Shown: positions 1-9,185, numbered from the stretch's first letter. The stretch is DNA of 64,000 bases from Roseimicrobium sp. ORNL1 (GCF_011044495.1 NZ_CP049143.1:7068001-7132000); one strand, 5' to 3'. Notes: generated by a model not told the origin, from the letters alone. Made by a program: numbers and translations.

Positions 1-1
1 G

Positions 2-637
2 GGCCGTACGGACATCGATCTCTCTGCCGCACTCTTTTCTTCATCCTATCGGTATATCGACATCCTGTCGTACTACAACCTGAAAGGATTTGGCGGATGC
101 CACAGCGGCGACATCGTGGATGCCCCACAAGGTGCTGCAGAATTCATCGATGTCGAGATTCCCAAGCTTCTCACTCAAGGCGTGCGGTACGTCGTGATGT
201 CGATCAACAGCTACACCCAGCAGTTCTATTGCGATCTTCCGGAGTGCTTTGCGGGCTGGATGTCGCGTCAGTCCGCTGGTTCGGGTGAGATCTTTGAGCC
301 ACGCACGGTGGAGGGAAAGGCGGACATTGCGGCCAAGACCGCCATCTGCCTGCCCGCGGTGTTCGACTTGGAGGACAGGAAAGTCATCTGGGCTGATCTG
401 GCGCTTACCGAGCGTCTGTCGTGGAACAACGTTCACAACAATCTCTCAGGTATCGCGCTCATGCTCCGTGCGGTGACGAACCTCCAAAAGACCACGTTGA
501 AGGAACTCTTTGATCTCCACATCAAAGTCCGTGGCACCTTGGTTGAGGACAAGGATGCAGCCGACACGGTCTTTTCTCTGGATGAAGGCATTACGCCCTA
601 TGACCTGGATCTCATCGGATCCGAGTTCATGAAGTAG
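2..637 (+). CDS. C-terminal part of a TerD-like / MXAN_6230-type protein (5' truncated by window edge)
   Basis: The frame is open from the first bases of the window and ends with TAG at 635-637, so only the C-terminal ~211 residues are visible. The visible part starts GRTDIDLSAA, followed by YYNLK, GCHSGDI, AAEFIDV, RYVVMSINSYT and DLPECFAGWM. This succession resembles the TerD-like beta-sandwich region at the end of the MXAN_6230/SCO0854 family of large cytoplasmic proteins, as I remember it. TerD domains usually bind calcium and occur in stress-response systems; which residues would bind here is not clear. No signal peptide can be assessed. The family call is from memory of the motif pattern and is moderately secure; the full gene lies upstream of the window. 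Confidence 0.6.
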   Translation, partial: GRTDIDLSAALFSSSYRYIDILSYYNLKGFGGCHSGDIVDAPQGAAEFIDVEIPKLLTQGVRYVVMSINSYTQQFYCDLPECFAGWMSRQSAGSGEIFEPRTVEGKADIAAKTAICLPAVFDLEDRKVIWADLALTERLSWNNVHNNLSGIALMLRAVTNLQKTTLKELFDLHIKVRGTLVEDKDAADTVFSLDEGITPYDLDLIGSEFMK

Positions 638-690
638 CCATCGGAGTCCGCACAGACACCCACATCTTTTGTGCAACCTTCATTGGACGC

Positions 691-1287
691 GTGGGTTCAA
701 GTAGTTCGATGTCGAACCAATTTGACCCACCTTCGAAAAGCGGCTCCTCATCGGCCAGGCGCCGGCATCATACTTCTGGCAACGAGGACATCCTCGAGAG
801 CCTGCCCATCCATCTGGCTCGCATGTACCATGGGTTTGTGGCACTCGTGGATCGGCTGCGGGGTGAAGATGCCGATGAGCTGCCCCACTTCCGTCCGGGC
901 GCGGGTAGTGTGTACTTTGCGCTGCTGGAGAACGAAGGCCGCACGGCCACGGATCTAGCGATGAGATTGGGCATGCCGAAGCCGACCATCACCGGACTGC
1001 TGGACGGGCTGGAGCGGGATGGGGTCATCGAGCGAAAGCCCTGCGCCGAGGATGGCCGGGCGATGAGGCTCAGACTCACGAAATTCGGGAAGAAACTCGA
1101 ACCTGGACTACGACGCCGTCACGAGCAGTCCGTGCAAACACTGGAGGAAGGCCTGAGTCGTGCAGAGGCAGCGGAGCTTCGCCGACTCCTCTCCGTGGTG
1201 GTGGGCAACCTGGATCGCGTACGCCACGCCAAGTCGATGCCTGCAAAGCCGGTGCGCGCTTCACGCCAGGGCAGGAAAGCCGCCTGA
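691..1287 (+). CDS. MarR-family transcriptional regulator
   Basis: A 198-residue protein with a central winged helix-turn-helix: GRTATDLAMRLGMPKPTITG is helix-turn-helix-like and is followed by LLDGLERDGVIERKP and the wing segment EDGRAMRLRLT, the classic MarR arrangement. Long helices on either side (residues ~35-60 and ~130-175) would form the dimer interface. The first ~30 residues are polar and low in complexity, and the C-terminus is a basic tail. The start taken is GTG at 691; ATG at 709 is equally possible and loses six residues. It lies just upstream of the secreted esterase fusion at 1346 on the same strand and may regulate it; that link is inference. Confidence 0.88.
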   Translation: MGSSSSMSNQFDPPSKSGSSSARRRHHTSGNEDILESLPIHLARMYHGFVALVDRLRGEDADELPHFRPGAGSVYFALLENEGRTATDLAMRLGMPKPTITGLLDGLERDGVIERKPCAEDGRAMRLRLTKFGKKLEPGLRRRHEQSVQTLEEGLSRAEAAELRRLLSVVVGNLDRVRHAKSMPAKPVRASRQGRKAA

Positions 1288-1345
1288 GTTGCTCTTCCAT
1301 TTCATAGCCAAGTCTCGTTGTACCACCAACCCATCGCCACCCGTC

Positions 1346-3355
1346 ATGAACCGCTTCGTTTCCCGCCTGCGCTCATCTGTGCTCACCCTGCTTGCGTTTG
1401 TCTCGGCGAATGCTTTTGACTTCGCTCATGCCCAATCAGGTCCTCCACGTGCACAAACACCTGCGGGCGTGAAGGAACATCGGGACCTTGCCTACGTAGA
1501 TGGTGGTCACGAGCGGCACAAGCTGGACCTCTTCCTCCCGGAGAAAGCAGAGAGCCCACTGCCGCTCATCATCTGGGTTCATGGTGGCGGATGGCAGAAC
1601 GGCAGCAAAGATGGCTGCCCTCCCCTCCGCCAGGGATATGTGGAAAAGGGCTACGCCGTGGCGAGCATCAACTACCGTCTCAGCAGCCACGCCACCTTCC
1701 CTGCGCAGATCGAAGACTGCAAGGCCGCGGTACGCTGGCTGCGGACACATGCGAAGGAGTATGGCTTGGACCCGGAACGCTTTGGCGTGTGGGGCAGCTC
1801 TGCCGGCGGTCATCTCGTGGCGCTTTTGGGAACGAGTGGCGACGTGAAGGAGTTTGATGTGGGTGCCAACATAAATGTCTCCAGTCGCGTGCAGGCAGTC
1901 TGCGATTTCTACGGGCCCACGGACTTCGTGAAGTTTGCCTCGACACCCGGCTATGAATCGCACGCACAAGCCACCTCACCCGAAGCGAAGTTGCTCGGCG
2001 GAGCCCCGCTGGAGAACAAGGACAAAGCAGCGCAGGCAAATTCCATTACCTATGTCACAAAGGATGACCCGCCCTTCCTCATCGTGCACGGCGACAGCGA
2101 TCGCACCGTGCCTCTCAACCAAAGCGAAGCCCTGCATGCCGCACTGAAGCAAGCTGGCGTGAGCACGCACTTCCACGTGATCCACGGCGCAGGGCATGGC
2201 GGCCCGGGATTCGCCGGGGAGAACATCGATGCCATGGTGAGCACGTTTTTTGAGCAAAACCTGAAGGGCAAGTCTGCGGAAGTAGTCGCCTTGCAGACGG
2301 AAAGCAATGCGCCAGCAGGCACCCCCAGCACGCCTCAGCGCCCCGGCCCTCCGCAACCCACGGGAGCTCCCGCACGTCGCGGCATTCCGTGGGAAGCCAT
2401 CACACGGCGTGATGACAAGAATGGCGACGGCAAGGTGACCAAGGATGAGTTCAGCGGTCCAGCGCAACTCTTTTCCCGATTGGACAAAAACGGCGATGGC
2501 ACGCTGACCAAAGAGGAACACGAAGGTGCCATGCCACCCGCAGCGCCGACGCCCGCACCCACAGCGACTCCGTCCACGCCGCCTTCCTCGGCATCTTCAC
2601 AAACTCCTCCGTCATCTACGTCGAACACCAACACATCATCCTCAGCCGCGGCTGCCAGCATCAAGAACTTCAAGCTCGATGGCGAACGCTGGACCTGCGA
2701 AGCGGACGGCAAGCCGCTCTCGGGCATCCTCATCAAACCCGCTGGCAAAGGCCCCTTCCCCGCCATCTTGATCAATCACGGGCTCGGCTCGAATGCAGAG
2801 CAGTTCGGCCGCATGAAGGCGAAGGAGTTTGTGCAATGGGGCATGGTCTGCATTGCCACCGATCTCACGCATGCACGTCCACAGCCGGGTGCGGACCGTT
2901 CCCAGTTTGGAGCGAGCACGGAGAACCTCCGCCGGGCCAAGGCGTGCCTGGCCATCCTGGGCACTCTCCCGGAAGTGGATGCCAAACGCATCTGCGTGTA
3001 CGGCAACAGCATGGGCGCGTTCCTCACCGTGGGTCTTGCCGCGGAAGTCCCAGGCCAGATAGCCGCCGCTGCGATCTCCGCCGGCGGAGTGATCACGCAG
3101 ACAGGTTTCCCCTCGCCCACCGTGGACGCGGCAAAGAACATACGCACGCCCTTCATCATCCTGCACGGCGATCAGGACACCACCGTGCCACCAGAAAATT
3201 CCGCTCGTTTGAAGGAAGTGCTGGATCAGCAGAAAGTACCAAATGAGCGCCATGTCTTCCCCAGAGTCAGTCACAACCTCCACGCCGAAAAGGCGGATGA
3301 GGTCTACCGACTCATCAGGGCATGGTTCGCAAAGCAGGGCGTGCTGAAGCCCTGA
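1346..3355 (+). CDS. Secreted two-domain alpha/beta hydrolase with EF-hand linker
   Basis: About 669 residues from ATG 1346; an in-frame upstream extension lacks a credible signal, whereas this start gives MNRFVSRLRSS plus a hydrophobic stretch ending in AHA, a Sec signal peptide. Domain 1 (residues ~40-310) is a BD-FAE/esterase-lipase type hydrolase with oxyanion HGGGW near residue 78, nucleophile GSSAGG near 150, an Asp in HGDSDRT, and catalytic His in GAGHGG. A Pro-rich linker follows, then two EF-hand-like loops (DKNGDGKVTKDE, DKNGDGTLTKEE) at ~356-391, then a Pro/Ser/Thr linker. Domain 2 (~430-669) is dienelactone-hydrolase-like with GNSMGA near 553, HGDQDTT and SHN. It probably hydrolyses esters in the periplasm or outside the cell; the substrate is unknown. 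The two-hydrolase plus EF-hand architecture is unusual. Confidence 0.88.
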   Translation: MNRFVSRLRSSVLTLLAFVSANAFDFAHAQSGPPRAQTPAGVKEHRDLAYVDGGHERHKLDLFLPEKAESPLPLIIWVHGGGWQNGSKDGCPPLRQGYVEKGYAVASINYRLSSHATFPAQIEDCKAAVRWLRTHAKEYGLDPERFGVWGSSAGGHLVALLGTSGDVKEFDVGANINVSSRVQAVCDFYGPTDFVKFASTPGYESHAQATSPEAKLLGGAPLENKDKAAQANSITYVTKDDPPFLIVHGDSDRTVPLNQSEALHAALKQAGVSTHFHVIHGAGHGGPGFAGENIDAMVSTFFEQNLKGKSAEVVALQTESNAPAGTPSTPQRPGPPQPTGAPARRGIPWEAITRRDDKNGDGKVTKDEFSGPAQLFSRLDKNGDGTLTKEEHEGAMPPAAPTPAPTATPSTPPSSASSQTPPSSTSNTNTSSSAAAASIKNFKLDGERWTCEADGKPLSGILIKPAGKGPFPAILINHGLGSNAEQFGRMKAKEFVQWGMVCIATDLTHARPQPGADRSQFGASTENLRRAKACLAILGTLPEVDAKRICVYGNSMGAFLTVGLAAEVPGQIAAAAISAGGVITQTGFPSPTVDAAKNIRTPFIILHGDQDTTVPPENSARLKEVLDQQKVPNERHVFPRVSHNLHAEKADEVYRLIRAWFAKQGVLKP

Positions 3356-3377
3356 CCAGAAGCCAAGCGGCGACCGG

Positions 3378-4631
3378 TCACGCCGCCATCCAGCCCAGCC
3401 GGTTCGCAATCCCCCAAAGTCCAAACAAGGCGAGCACCACCGAGCCGGGCACGGCAACCGCCCAGCGAAAGAGCCGGGCACTCCGCGCCCACGCAGTCAC
3501 CAGAAGAGCAACCGCGAGCACGGCGAGAAGCCCAAGCTCCACGCCTGCATGAAAACCGAGAAGCGCCGAAACCTGCACCGCCGGCTCGGATCCCGCCGCT
3601 GACGCCGTTTCTGCTTCACCACCGAGCGCGGCAAACGCTGCAGCGAGACGAAATCCGGGGAACAACCCGAACACCACCACCAGCACCAGCCGCCAGAACG
3701 TGCACTGGGATTGAAACACATTCGCCACGGCCAGCACCACGATGCCTGATGCGATGCCCCACGCCACGATGGTGGGAGTCAGATGCACCCAGCCCATGAC
3801 ATCCATCCAGAGGGCCAGGCTATGTGCCACCACAAAGGCCAGCACTTGGGGAGCCAGCGCCTTGAACCCGCGCCCCAGGAGGAACATGGCGAGTACAAAC
3901 AGCATGAACTCATACCCCCGCGGCACCACCTGCAGAAACCCCAGGCGGAGAAACCCAAAGATGCTGGTAGAGGAGCTCACCGCTTGAGCTTGGCCTTTCA
4001 CGCCCTCGGCATCGCCTCCTTCTGCCGATGCCGCTGCCGTAATCACTCCCGTGTCCGGGGGCACCTCATGGCTGTTGCCAATGAGGTCGAGCAGGAAGCT
4101 CTTTTCCTTGGGGAAGAGTACCATCATGCGAGACACCTCTTTCCCTCGCAAGTTGTTCAGGAACAGCACACTCAGCTTGCCCTCAGGCTTGGCGACGATG
4201 CGGTACCCCTGAGAACCGGCGGGCACGGGGCCGCTCCAGTTGCCCGTCATCATCACTGGGTCCTCGTCCTTGGTGAGCGGCTGGGCATTGAGTGTGGTGA
4301 ACTCGAATTTGAACTCGGGGGTAAAAGCCCCGGAAGGCTCAAAATGGAAGTCCACGGTCGTGTCCTTCACAAAGGTGGCCGCCTGGGCCAAGAGCGCCGC
4401 GCGCTCGGCTTCCGGCATGGCTTTCAGCGCGCTATGGAGCAAATACGGGGCAATTTCCGGGTCCAAGTCGAAACACCGGGGATCCACCTCTACTTGAATA
4501 CTGCAGGTCCCGTCCCCCGGAAATGTGGAGCGCACGGGCACATCCGGGATGGGGTGCGCAACTGCCAGGGAGCACAGGGAAAGGACCCAAAGTCCAAGGA
4601 CAAAACGCAGGTACGGAAGACGTGGGCGCAT
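3378..4631 (-). CDS. HupE/UreJ_2-like membrane protein with altered signature
   Basis: A 417-residue protein with a signal peptide (hydrophobic stretch ending AVAHP), an exported beta-rich region of ~200 residues, and six or so C-terminal membrane segments from residue ~240. The architecture and the segment GFLQVVPRGYEFMLF match the HupE/UreJ_2 family, whose signature is normally HIxxxGxDHxLF. Here the first His is Gln, the Asp is Glu and the second His is Phe, so a metal-binding role inferred for the family may be lost. The gene is convergent with the esterase fusion (22 nt between stops) and divergent from the small gene at 4799. Function is unknown; the family is loosely linked to nickel or cobalt handling. 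Confidence 0.7.
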   Translation of the reverse strand: MRPRLPYLRFVLGLWVLSLCSLAVAHPIPDVPVRSTFPGDGTCSIQVEVDPRCFDLDPEIAPYLLHSALKAMPEAERAALLAQAATFVKDTTVDFHFEPSGAFTPEFKFEFTTLNAQPLTKDEDPVMMTGNWSGPVPAGSQGYRIVAKPEGKLSVLFLNNLRGKEVSRMMVLFPKEKSFLLDLIGNSHEVPPDTGVITAAASAEGGDAEGVKGQAQAVSSSTSIFGFLRLGFLQVVPRGYEFMLFVLAMFLLGRGFKALAPQVLAFVVAHSLALWMDVMGWVHLTPTIVAWGIASGIVVLAVANVFQSQCTFWRLVLVVVFGLFPGFRLAAAFAALGGEAETASAAGSEPAVQVSALLGFHAGVELGLLAVLAVALLVTAWARSARLFRWAVAVPGSVVLALFGLWGIANRLGWMAA

Positions 4632-4798
4632 GGGAGGGAGGCGGCAGAGTGAGGGGTGGCTGAGTTCAAACGGCCCACCCGGCCTTAATTAACGATTATT
4701 TTGCACCTGCATATAAGTCTTGCCGCTTTTGTGCGTTTTGTGTTTGCTGCGGGTACGCCGCCCAGCGGCAAGTCCAGTTCCACCCTCTCATCATCCAA

Positions 4799-5065
4799 AT
4801 GAAATACATCCTGACTCTCGCCGCCGCCTTCGCCCTCACGCTTGGCACCTCCTTCGCCGGCTGCGGCAAAATTGATACCGACAAGGGCAAACTCAAGGCC
4901 GTGAACGCCGAGAAGAAGCAGATCACCATCGACGTCGATGGCAAGGACGTCACCCGTACCCTCACCCCTTCCTCCAAGGGCGCTGACGAGCTCGACAAGC
5001 TCGTGGGCAAGAAGATCGTGGTGCAGAGCTCCCACGGCAAGGTGGAGTCCGTCGCCAAGGGCTAA
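4799..5065 (+). CDS. Small secreted protein, function unknown
   Basis: Encodes 88 residues with a clear signal peptide (MKYILTLAAAFALTLGTSFA, then GCGK). The mature part is ~65 residues, charged and predicted beta-rich (KGKLKAVNAEKKQITIDVDGKD), resembling a small OB- or SH3-like barrel as seen in short Verrucomicrobia periplasmic proteins. The ALTLGTSFAGC context could also be read as a lipobox-like site, but the AFA cleavage is as likely. A strong intrinsic terminator follows 33 nt after the stop, so it is probably a single-gene transcript. No family recognised. Confidence 0.8.
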   Translation: MKYILTLAAAFALTLGTSFAGCGKIDTDKGKLKAVNAEKKQITIDVDGKDVTRTLTPSSKGADELDKLVGKKIVVQSSHGKVESVAKG

Positions 5066-5097
5066 GTTCCGCACGAACAGCTCTCGCTATTTTGCAG

Positions 5098-5128
5098 AAG
5101 TCCGGAGGTATTCCCTCCGGACTTTTTT
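5098..5128 (+). terminator. Intrinsic terminator after the small secreted gene
   Basis: Perfect 11-bp stem (AAGTCCGGAGG at 5098-5108 with CCTCCGGACTT at 5114-5124), loop TATTC, followed by an uninterrupted T run to 5128. It ends transcription of the 4799 gene just before the next start at 5138. Confidence 0.92.
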
Positions 5129-5137
5129 ATTCCGGTC

Positions 5138-5458
5138 ATGACGCTGCCTCAAGACTACGCGCCTATCATCGCCCTGTTCATTGCCATCCCCGTGGTGGCT
5201 TGTGCATTGTATTTGCTGGCAGGGTGGCTCCTCGGGCGGCAGCGGAGGGCCTGTCCTGCATGCGCACAAAAGGAAGTGCGCTGTGTGCAGTGGATTCGCG
5301 CCACGGTGCTCATTGATGGTCGGAGAGCACCAGACAGTTGGTGCTACTATCTTTGCGACGCCTGTGGCGCCCGCTTCAAGCAGCATCTGGGAAAAGATTA
5401 CGAGGTGCCGTCGGATGAGGAATGGGAAGCCCAGTGCTCCGAAGCAATCAAGCGCTGA
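5138..5458 (+). CDS. Small membrane-anchored zinc-ribbon protein
   Basis: A 106-residue protein. Residues ~8-33 form one membrane segment (APIIALFIAIPVVACALYLL), followed by basic residues GRQRR. Then come two Cys pairs, CPAC at ~40-43 and CDAC at ~73-76, which would coordinate one zinc in a ribbon with the tail facing the cytoplasm. The spacing between the pairs (~30 residues) suits a zinc ribbon with an inserted beta-hairpin (KEVRCVQWIRATVLIDGRR). No family recognised. The start follows the terminator by 9 nt, so it must have its own promoter or depend on read-through. Confidence 0.75.
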   Translation: MTLPQDYAPIIALFIAIPVVACALYLLAGWLLGRQRRACPACAQKEVRCVQWIRATVLIDGRRAPDSWCYYLCDACGARFKQHLGKDYEVPSDEEWEAQCSEAIKR

Positions 5459-5510
5459 CCGGTTCCGGTCGCCAAAACAACATTACCCGATCAGCGCATC
5501 AATAGCGGCC

Positions 5511-6344
5511 TCACTTCTTCGAAAGCGCTTCGCGGATGAGCACCGGGTCATCCGTGGTGATGCCCTCCACGCCCATCGCCGCGAGTTCCCTGGCCTTCGC
5601 CGGGTCATTCACGGTCCACACGAGAACACCGAGACCTGCATCGCGGATCTGCTTCACGAAGGCTTCCGACCACGGCCAGTCTGAGCCAAGATCGAGCCCG
5701 TCCAGGCCATCTTTCTTTGCCTGTTCGATGAAGGGGGTCACATCCGTGCGGGGCTTCTTCTCCTTGTCCTTGCCTCCGGCGAGCAGGTACACCTTCAGCC
5801 AGGGGATGGCCTTCTTCGTGGCAGCGGCCGCTTCGGCGTTGAAGGTAATCACGGCAAGCTGCTTGGAGCGCGACTGCCACGGTCCGAGGGTGCGGGCAAG
5901 TGCGGGTACCACTTCGGGGCCGCATTTGATTTCCAAATAGAAGCGCTTGTTTCCCTCCGGCAGCGTGGCCAGGCAGGCCTGCAGAGGGGGAATCTTCTCA
6001 CCCTTCCATTTCGGATCTTTCCAAGAGCCGGCATCGAGTTGGAATAGCTCCTCCAACGTAGACTCCGCCACCACCTTGGCCACGCCCGTGGTGCGCTTCG
6101 TGTCCTTATCATGAATGATCGCAATCTGGCCGTCCTTGGTCAGGTAGAGGTCCAGCTCGCAGGCATCCGTCCCAGATTCCCAGGCGAGATTGAAGGAGGC
6201 CAGAGTATTCTCCGGGGCCTTCGCGGAGTAGCCGCGGTGGGCGATGATTTCCGTGGCCGAGCAAGGGAGCACGGCAGCAGTGGCGAGGGCGGCGACCATG
6301 AGAGGACGGGCGTAGCGTTGGAAGAGAGGGCGTGAGGGAATCAT
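5511..6344 (-). CDS. Secreted glycerophosphodiester phosphodiesterase
   Basis: About 277 residues from ATG at 6344, chosen because it gives a signal peptide (MIPSRPLFQRYARPLMVAAL..., ending CSA); 15 more codons are open upstream. GDPD TIM-barrel signatures are present: AHRGYSAKAPENT near the N-terminus (catalytic His and Arg), ELDLYLTKDG (metal-binding Glu/Asp), VIIHD-type IIHDKDTKRTTG (second catalytic His), EIKCG, and the closing VWTVNDP. The enzyme hydrolyses glycerophosphodiesters to sn-glycerol 3-phosphate and an alcohol, here in the periplasm. It is divergent from the D-aminoacylase gene at 6478, with 133 nt between them. Confidence 0.92.
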   Translation of the reverse strand: MIPSRPLFQRYARPLMVAALATAAVLPCSATEIIAHRGYSAKAPENTLASFNLAWESGTDACELDLYLTKDGQIAIIHDKDTKRTTGVAKVVAESTLEELFQLDAGSWKDPKWKGEKIPPLQACLATLPEGNKRFYLEIKCGPEVVPALARTLGPWQSRSKQLAVITFNAEAAAATKKAIPWLKVYLLAGGKDKEKKPRTDVTPFIEQAKKDGLDGLDLGSDWPWSEAFVKQIRDAGLGVLVWTVNDPAKARELAAMGVEGITTDDPVLIREALSKK

Positions 6345-6477
6345 AACGGGATGCTGCCTACGATGCCAGCCCCCCGCTGATTTCAGCAACTGAATAAGAC
6401 GTCATCTTTGCCCGTGCCGGTCTTGGCCCACTGTGCCAGAGTCGGAAACGGTTGTGCGTTACCTCTTCTCTCCCGTC

Positions 6478-8067
6478 ATGAGGCCCTGTTCCCGAAACAC
6501 TGCATCGCTCCTATTGGCTGGTCTGGCATTTCACCTGTCGTGCCTTGTAGCCCCGGCTGCGGACTATGACCTGCTGATCCAGAACGCCCGCATCGCAGAT
6601 GGCACCGGCGGAAAAATTTATACCGGCAGCGTGGCGGTGAAGGAGGGGCGCATCGCTGCCGTCGGTGACTTGAAAGGCGCTGCGGATCTCACCATTGATG
6701 CCCAGGGCCGTGTGCTCGCGCCGGGCTTCATCGATGTGCACACCCACTCGGAGAAAATCGCGAAGACTCCGGAAGCAGAGAATTTCCTGCGAATGGGCGT
6801 GACGACGATCATCACCGGAAACTGCGGCATGTCCCGCACAGACATCGGCGCCTTCTTCAAGGAAGTGGAGGAATCCAAGCCGACTCTGCATGTGGCTGCG
6901 CTCATCGGTCATGGCGATGTCCGCGAAAAAGCCATGGGCGGCAGCTTCCTGCGCGCCCCTACACCGGAACAACTGGACGCCATGCGCGCGATGGTCGCCA
7001 AGGCCATGGACGACGGCGCCGTGGGCCTGAGCACGGGACTCATCTATGTGCCCGGGACGTTTGCGAAGACGGAGGAAATCATCGAGCTGGCCAAGGTGGC
7101 GGCGCAACATGGCGGCATCTATGCCAGCCACATGCGTGCAGAGACGGTGAAGATCTTCGGTGCGCTGGAGGAGTTCATCCGCGTGGCCCGTGAAGCAAAT
7201 ATCCGCGCCGAGGTCTCGCATCTCAAGCTGAGCTCACCCACCGCTTGGGGGAAGTCCGCGGAAGTCTTCGCCCTGCTGGAGAAGGCACGCGCGGAGGGCC
7301 TGCAAATCACGCATGACCAGTATGTGTACACTGCCTCCAGCACCGGGCTGGGCCAGCTCATTCCTGATGAAGCACGCGAGGGCACACGGCAGGACTTCAT
7401 CAAGCGCTGCGAAGATCCGGAGCAGAAGGCCAAAATCCTCAAGGGCATGCAGGAGTCACGCGAGCGCCTCGGCCGCACGGACTACAGTTATGCAGTCATC
7501 GCACGCTATGCCGCGGACCCTTCGCTGAATGGCAAGACCATCCCCGAGGCCGCGAAGATCGCGCGTGGTTCGGATTCACTGGAGGACCAAATCGAACTCA
7601 TCCTCGAGATCGAACGCAAAGGTGGCGGCACTGCGGTGTATCACAGCATCGATGAAGGCGACCTCGCGGCCTTCCTCAAGCATCCCCTGACCATGTTCGC
7701 CAGCGATGGCAATCCACGCAAGCTGGGCGAGGACATGCCGCATCCGCGCAGCTATGGGAACAACGCCCGCGTGCTGCATCGCTACGTCCATGAGTTGAAA
7801 CTGGTCACATTGGAGGAAGCCATCCGCAAGATGACCTCCCTGCCCGCACAGACCTTCCGTCTGGAGGATCGTGGCATCATCCGTCCCGGCGCCTGGGCCG
7901 ATCTGGTCATTTTCGATCCAGAGAAGGTAAAGGACATCGCCACCTTCGAAGATCCTCACCACTACGCGGAAGGGTTCACGGATGTGCTCGTCGATGGCGT
8001 GCCGGTGATTCGCGATGGGAAACTCACCGAGGCGCGTCCCGGTGGGCCGCTTCGCATGAGCAAGTGA
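6478..8067 (+). CDS. N-acyl-D-amino-acid deacylase family amidohydrolase (secreted)
   Basis: 529 residues from ATG 6478, which gives a signal peptide (MRPCSRNTASLLLAGLAF..., ending APAA). The product fits the D-aminoacylase group of amidohydrolases: an N-terminal beta segment (DLLIQNARIADGTG), the metal site GFIDVHTHSE, TTIITGNCG with the family's metal-ligand Cys, GLSTGLIYVPG, YASHMR, AEVSHLK, and the catalytic Asp in FASDG. It would release D-amino acids from N-acyl forms or act on related amides. Catalytic residues appear intact. It is followed by an MBL-fold gene 69 nt downstream and an NPP-type gene after that, all co-directional and all exported, suggesting a shared transcript. Confidence 0.9.
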   Translation: MRPCSRNTASLLLAGLAFHLSCLVAPAADYDLLIQNARIADGTGGKIYTGSVAVKEGRIAAVGDLKGAADLTIDAQGRVLAPGFIDVHTHSEKIAKTPEAENFLRMGVTTIITGNCGMSRTDIGAFFKEVEESKPTLHVAALIGHGDVREKAMGGSFLRAPTPEQLDAMRAMVAKAMDDGAVGLSTGLIYVPGTFAKTEEIIELAKVAAQHGGIYASHMRAETVKIFGALEEFIRVAREANIRAEVSHLKLSSPTAWGKSAEVFALLEKARAEGLQITHDQYVYTASSTGLGQLIPDEAREGTRQDFIKRCEDPEQKAKILKGMQESRERLGRTDYSYAVIARYAADPSLNGKTIPEAAKIARGSDSLEDQIELILEIERKGGGTAVYHSIDEGDLAAFLKHPLTMFASDGNPRKLGEDMPHPRSYGNNARVLHRYVHELKLVTLEEAIRKMTSLPAQTFRLEDRGIIRPGAWADLVIFDPEKVKDIATFEDPHHYAEGFTDVLVDGVPVIRDGKLTEARPGGPLRMSK

Positions 8068-8136
8068 GTGAATAGCACTGACTGACGCTGGAAGAAGGCA
8101 CCTGGCAGGAGCGTTTTTTGTCTCCCTCCTCCCGCC

Positions 8137-9129
8137 ATGCTTCGTTTCCTCCGCCTGATCTTCCTCAGCATTGTTTCCGTATTGCCGGGAGTGCAGCATG
8201 CCGCCGACACTTTCACCCTGACGGTACTGGAGATTCCTGACATCCAGCGTGGGGCGGGCCTGGCTATCGTGATGCAGACTCCGTCTGGCAAGACCTTCCT
8301 GTACGACACAGGCTCCGCATATCCGGAGCGGCTCTCCTCAGATGGATGGCAGGCAAACTTCAATGCTGGCCGGGACTTGATAGTTCCCTTCCTCAAGCAG
8401 AACCACATCTCCAGCGTGGATGCCGTCCTCATCAGCCACGCCCACTATGATCACTTCGGTGGCCTCATGTGGCTGAAGGACAACTTCCCCATCAAGAAGC
8501 TCATCGACTCCGGCTATGTGTTCCCGGGCTCTTCCGATCAGCAGTACACCGGCGAACTCGGTGACTACAACAGACTGCGCGATGAGTTCAAGAATCGCGG
8601 CCAGCATCTTGCTGCCTTCACCAGTGACACGCTGGATCTAGATCCCGCTCTCAAGATTGAAGTCCTGGCCCCACCCAAGACCTACTTCACGGATCCCCTG
8701 CCCGACAAACGCGCAAAGAATGATCCCCCGGCCCACTATCTGGTGAACTCCAACTCGCTGGGTGTCCGCATCCAGCATGGTGATGTGGTCTTCTACCTTC
8801 CCGGAGACATCCAAAGCGAGGACATCGATGCCAGCCTGCTGCCGTCCGTGGACCATGCGAAGCTGAAATGCCACGTGCTTATCGCTCCCGGTCACGGCAT
8901 CCATTGCACCAAGGCCTTCACCGAAGTGACACGCCCGGAAGTTTCCATCGCCAGTGTCTTCGAGCGCTATGCCCGTGGCTTGAAGTCCACTCCCATGCTC
9001 AAGGCCGTGGGCACAAAGACCTATATCACAGGTCTGAATGGACGCATCCAGGTCGTCTCAGATGGCAAGTCCTACAAGGTCACCGCGGAGCGCGAAGACG
9101 CGCCAACTCCGAAACCGGCTGCGAAGTAG
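8137..9129 (+). CDS. Secreted MBL-fold metallo-hydrolase, ComEC/Rec2 C-domain type
   Basis: 330 residues with a signal peptide (MLRFLRLIFLSIVSVLPG..., cleavage near HAA). The metallo-beta-lactamase signature SHAHYDHFGG (HxHxDH) lies around residue 105; further ligands are LPGDIQ and the Gly-His pair APGHG. The order and the first strands (FTLTVLEIPDIQRGAGLAIVMQTPSGKTFLYDTG) match the soluble beta-lactamase-like domain of ComEC/Rec2 proteins, here free-standing and exported with no membrane channel part. The likely activity is phosphodiester or ester hydrolysis; the substrate is not evident. Confidence 0.88.
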   Translation: MLRFLRLIFLSIVSVLPGVQHAADTFTLTVLEIPDIQRGAGLAIVMQTPSGKTFLYDTGSAYPERLSSDGWQANFNAGRDLIVPFLKQNHISSVDAVLISHAHYDHFGGLMWLKDNFPIKKLIDSGYVFPGSSDQQYTGELGDYNRLRDEFKNRGQHLAAFTSDTLDLDPALKIEVLAPPKTYFTDPLPDKRAKNDPPAHYLVNSNSLGVRIQHGDVVFYLPGDIQSEDIDASLLPSVDHAKLKCHVLIAPGHGIHCTKAFTEVTRPEVSIASVFERYARGLKSTPMLKAVGTKTYITGLNGRIQVVSDGKSYKVTAEREDAPTPKPAAK

Positions 9130-9185
9130 TCGGCCTGCTCTCCAGCCACCCCGTCCTCCTCTCCTCCACTCACAAGACTTCAATC

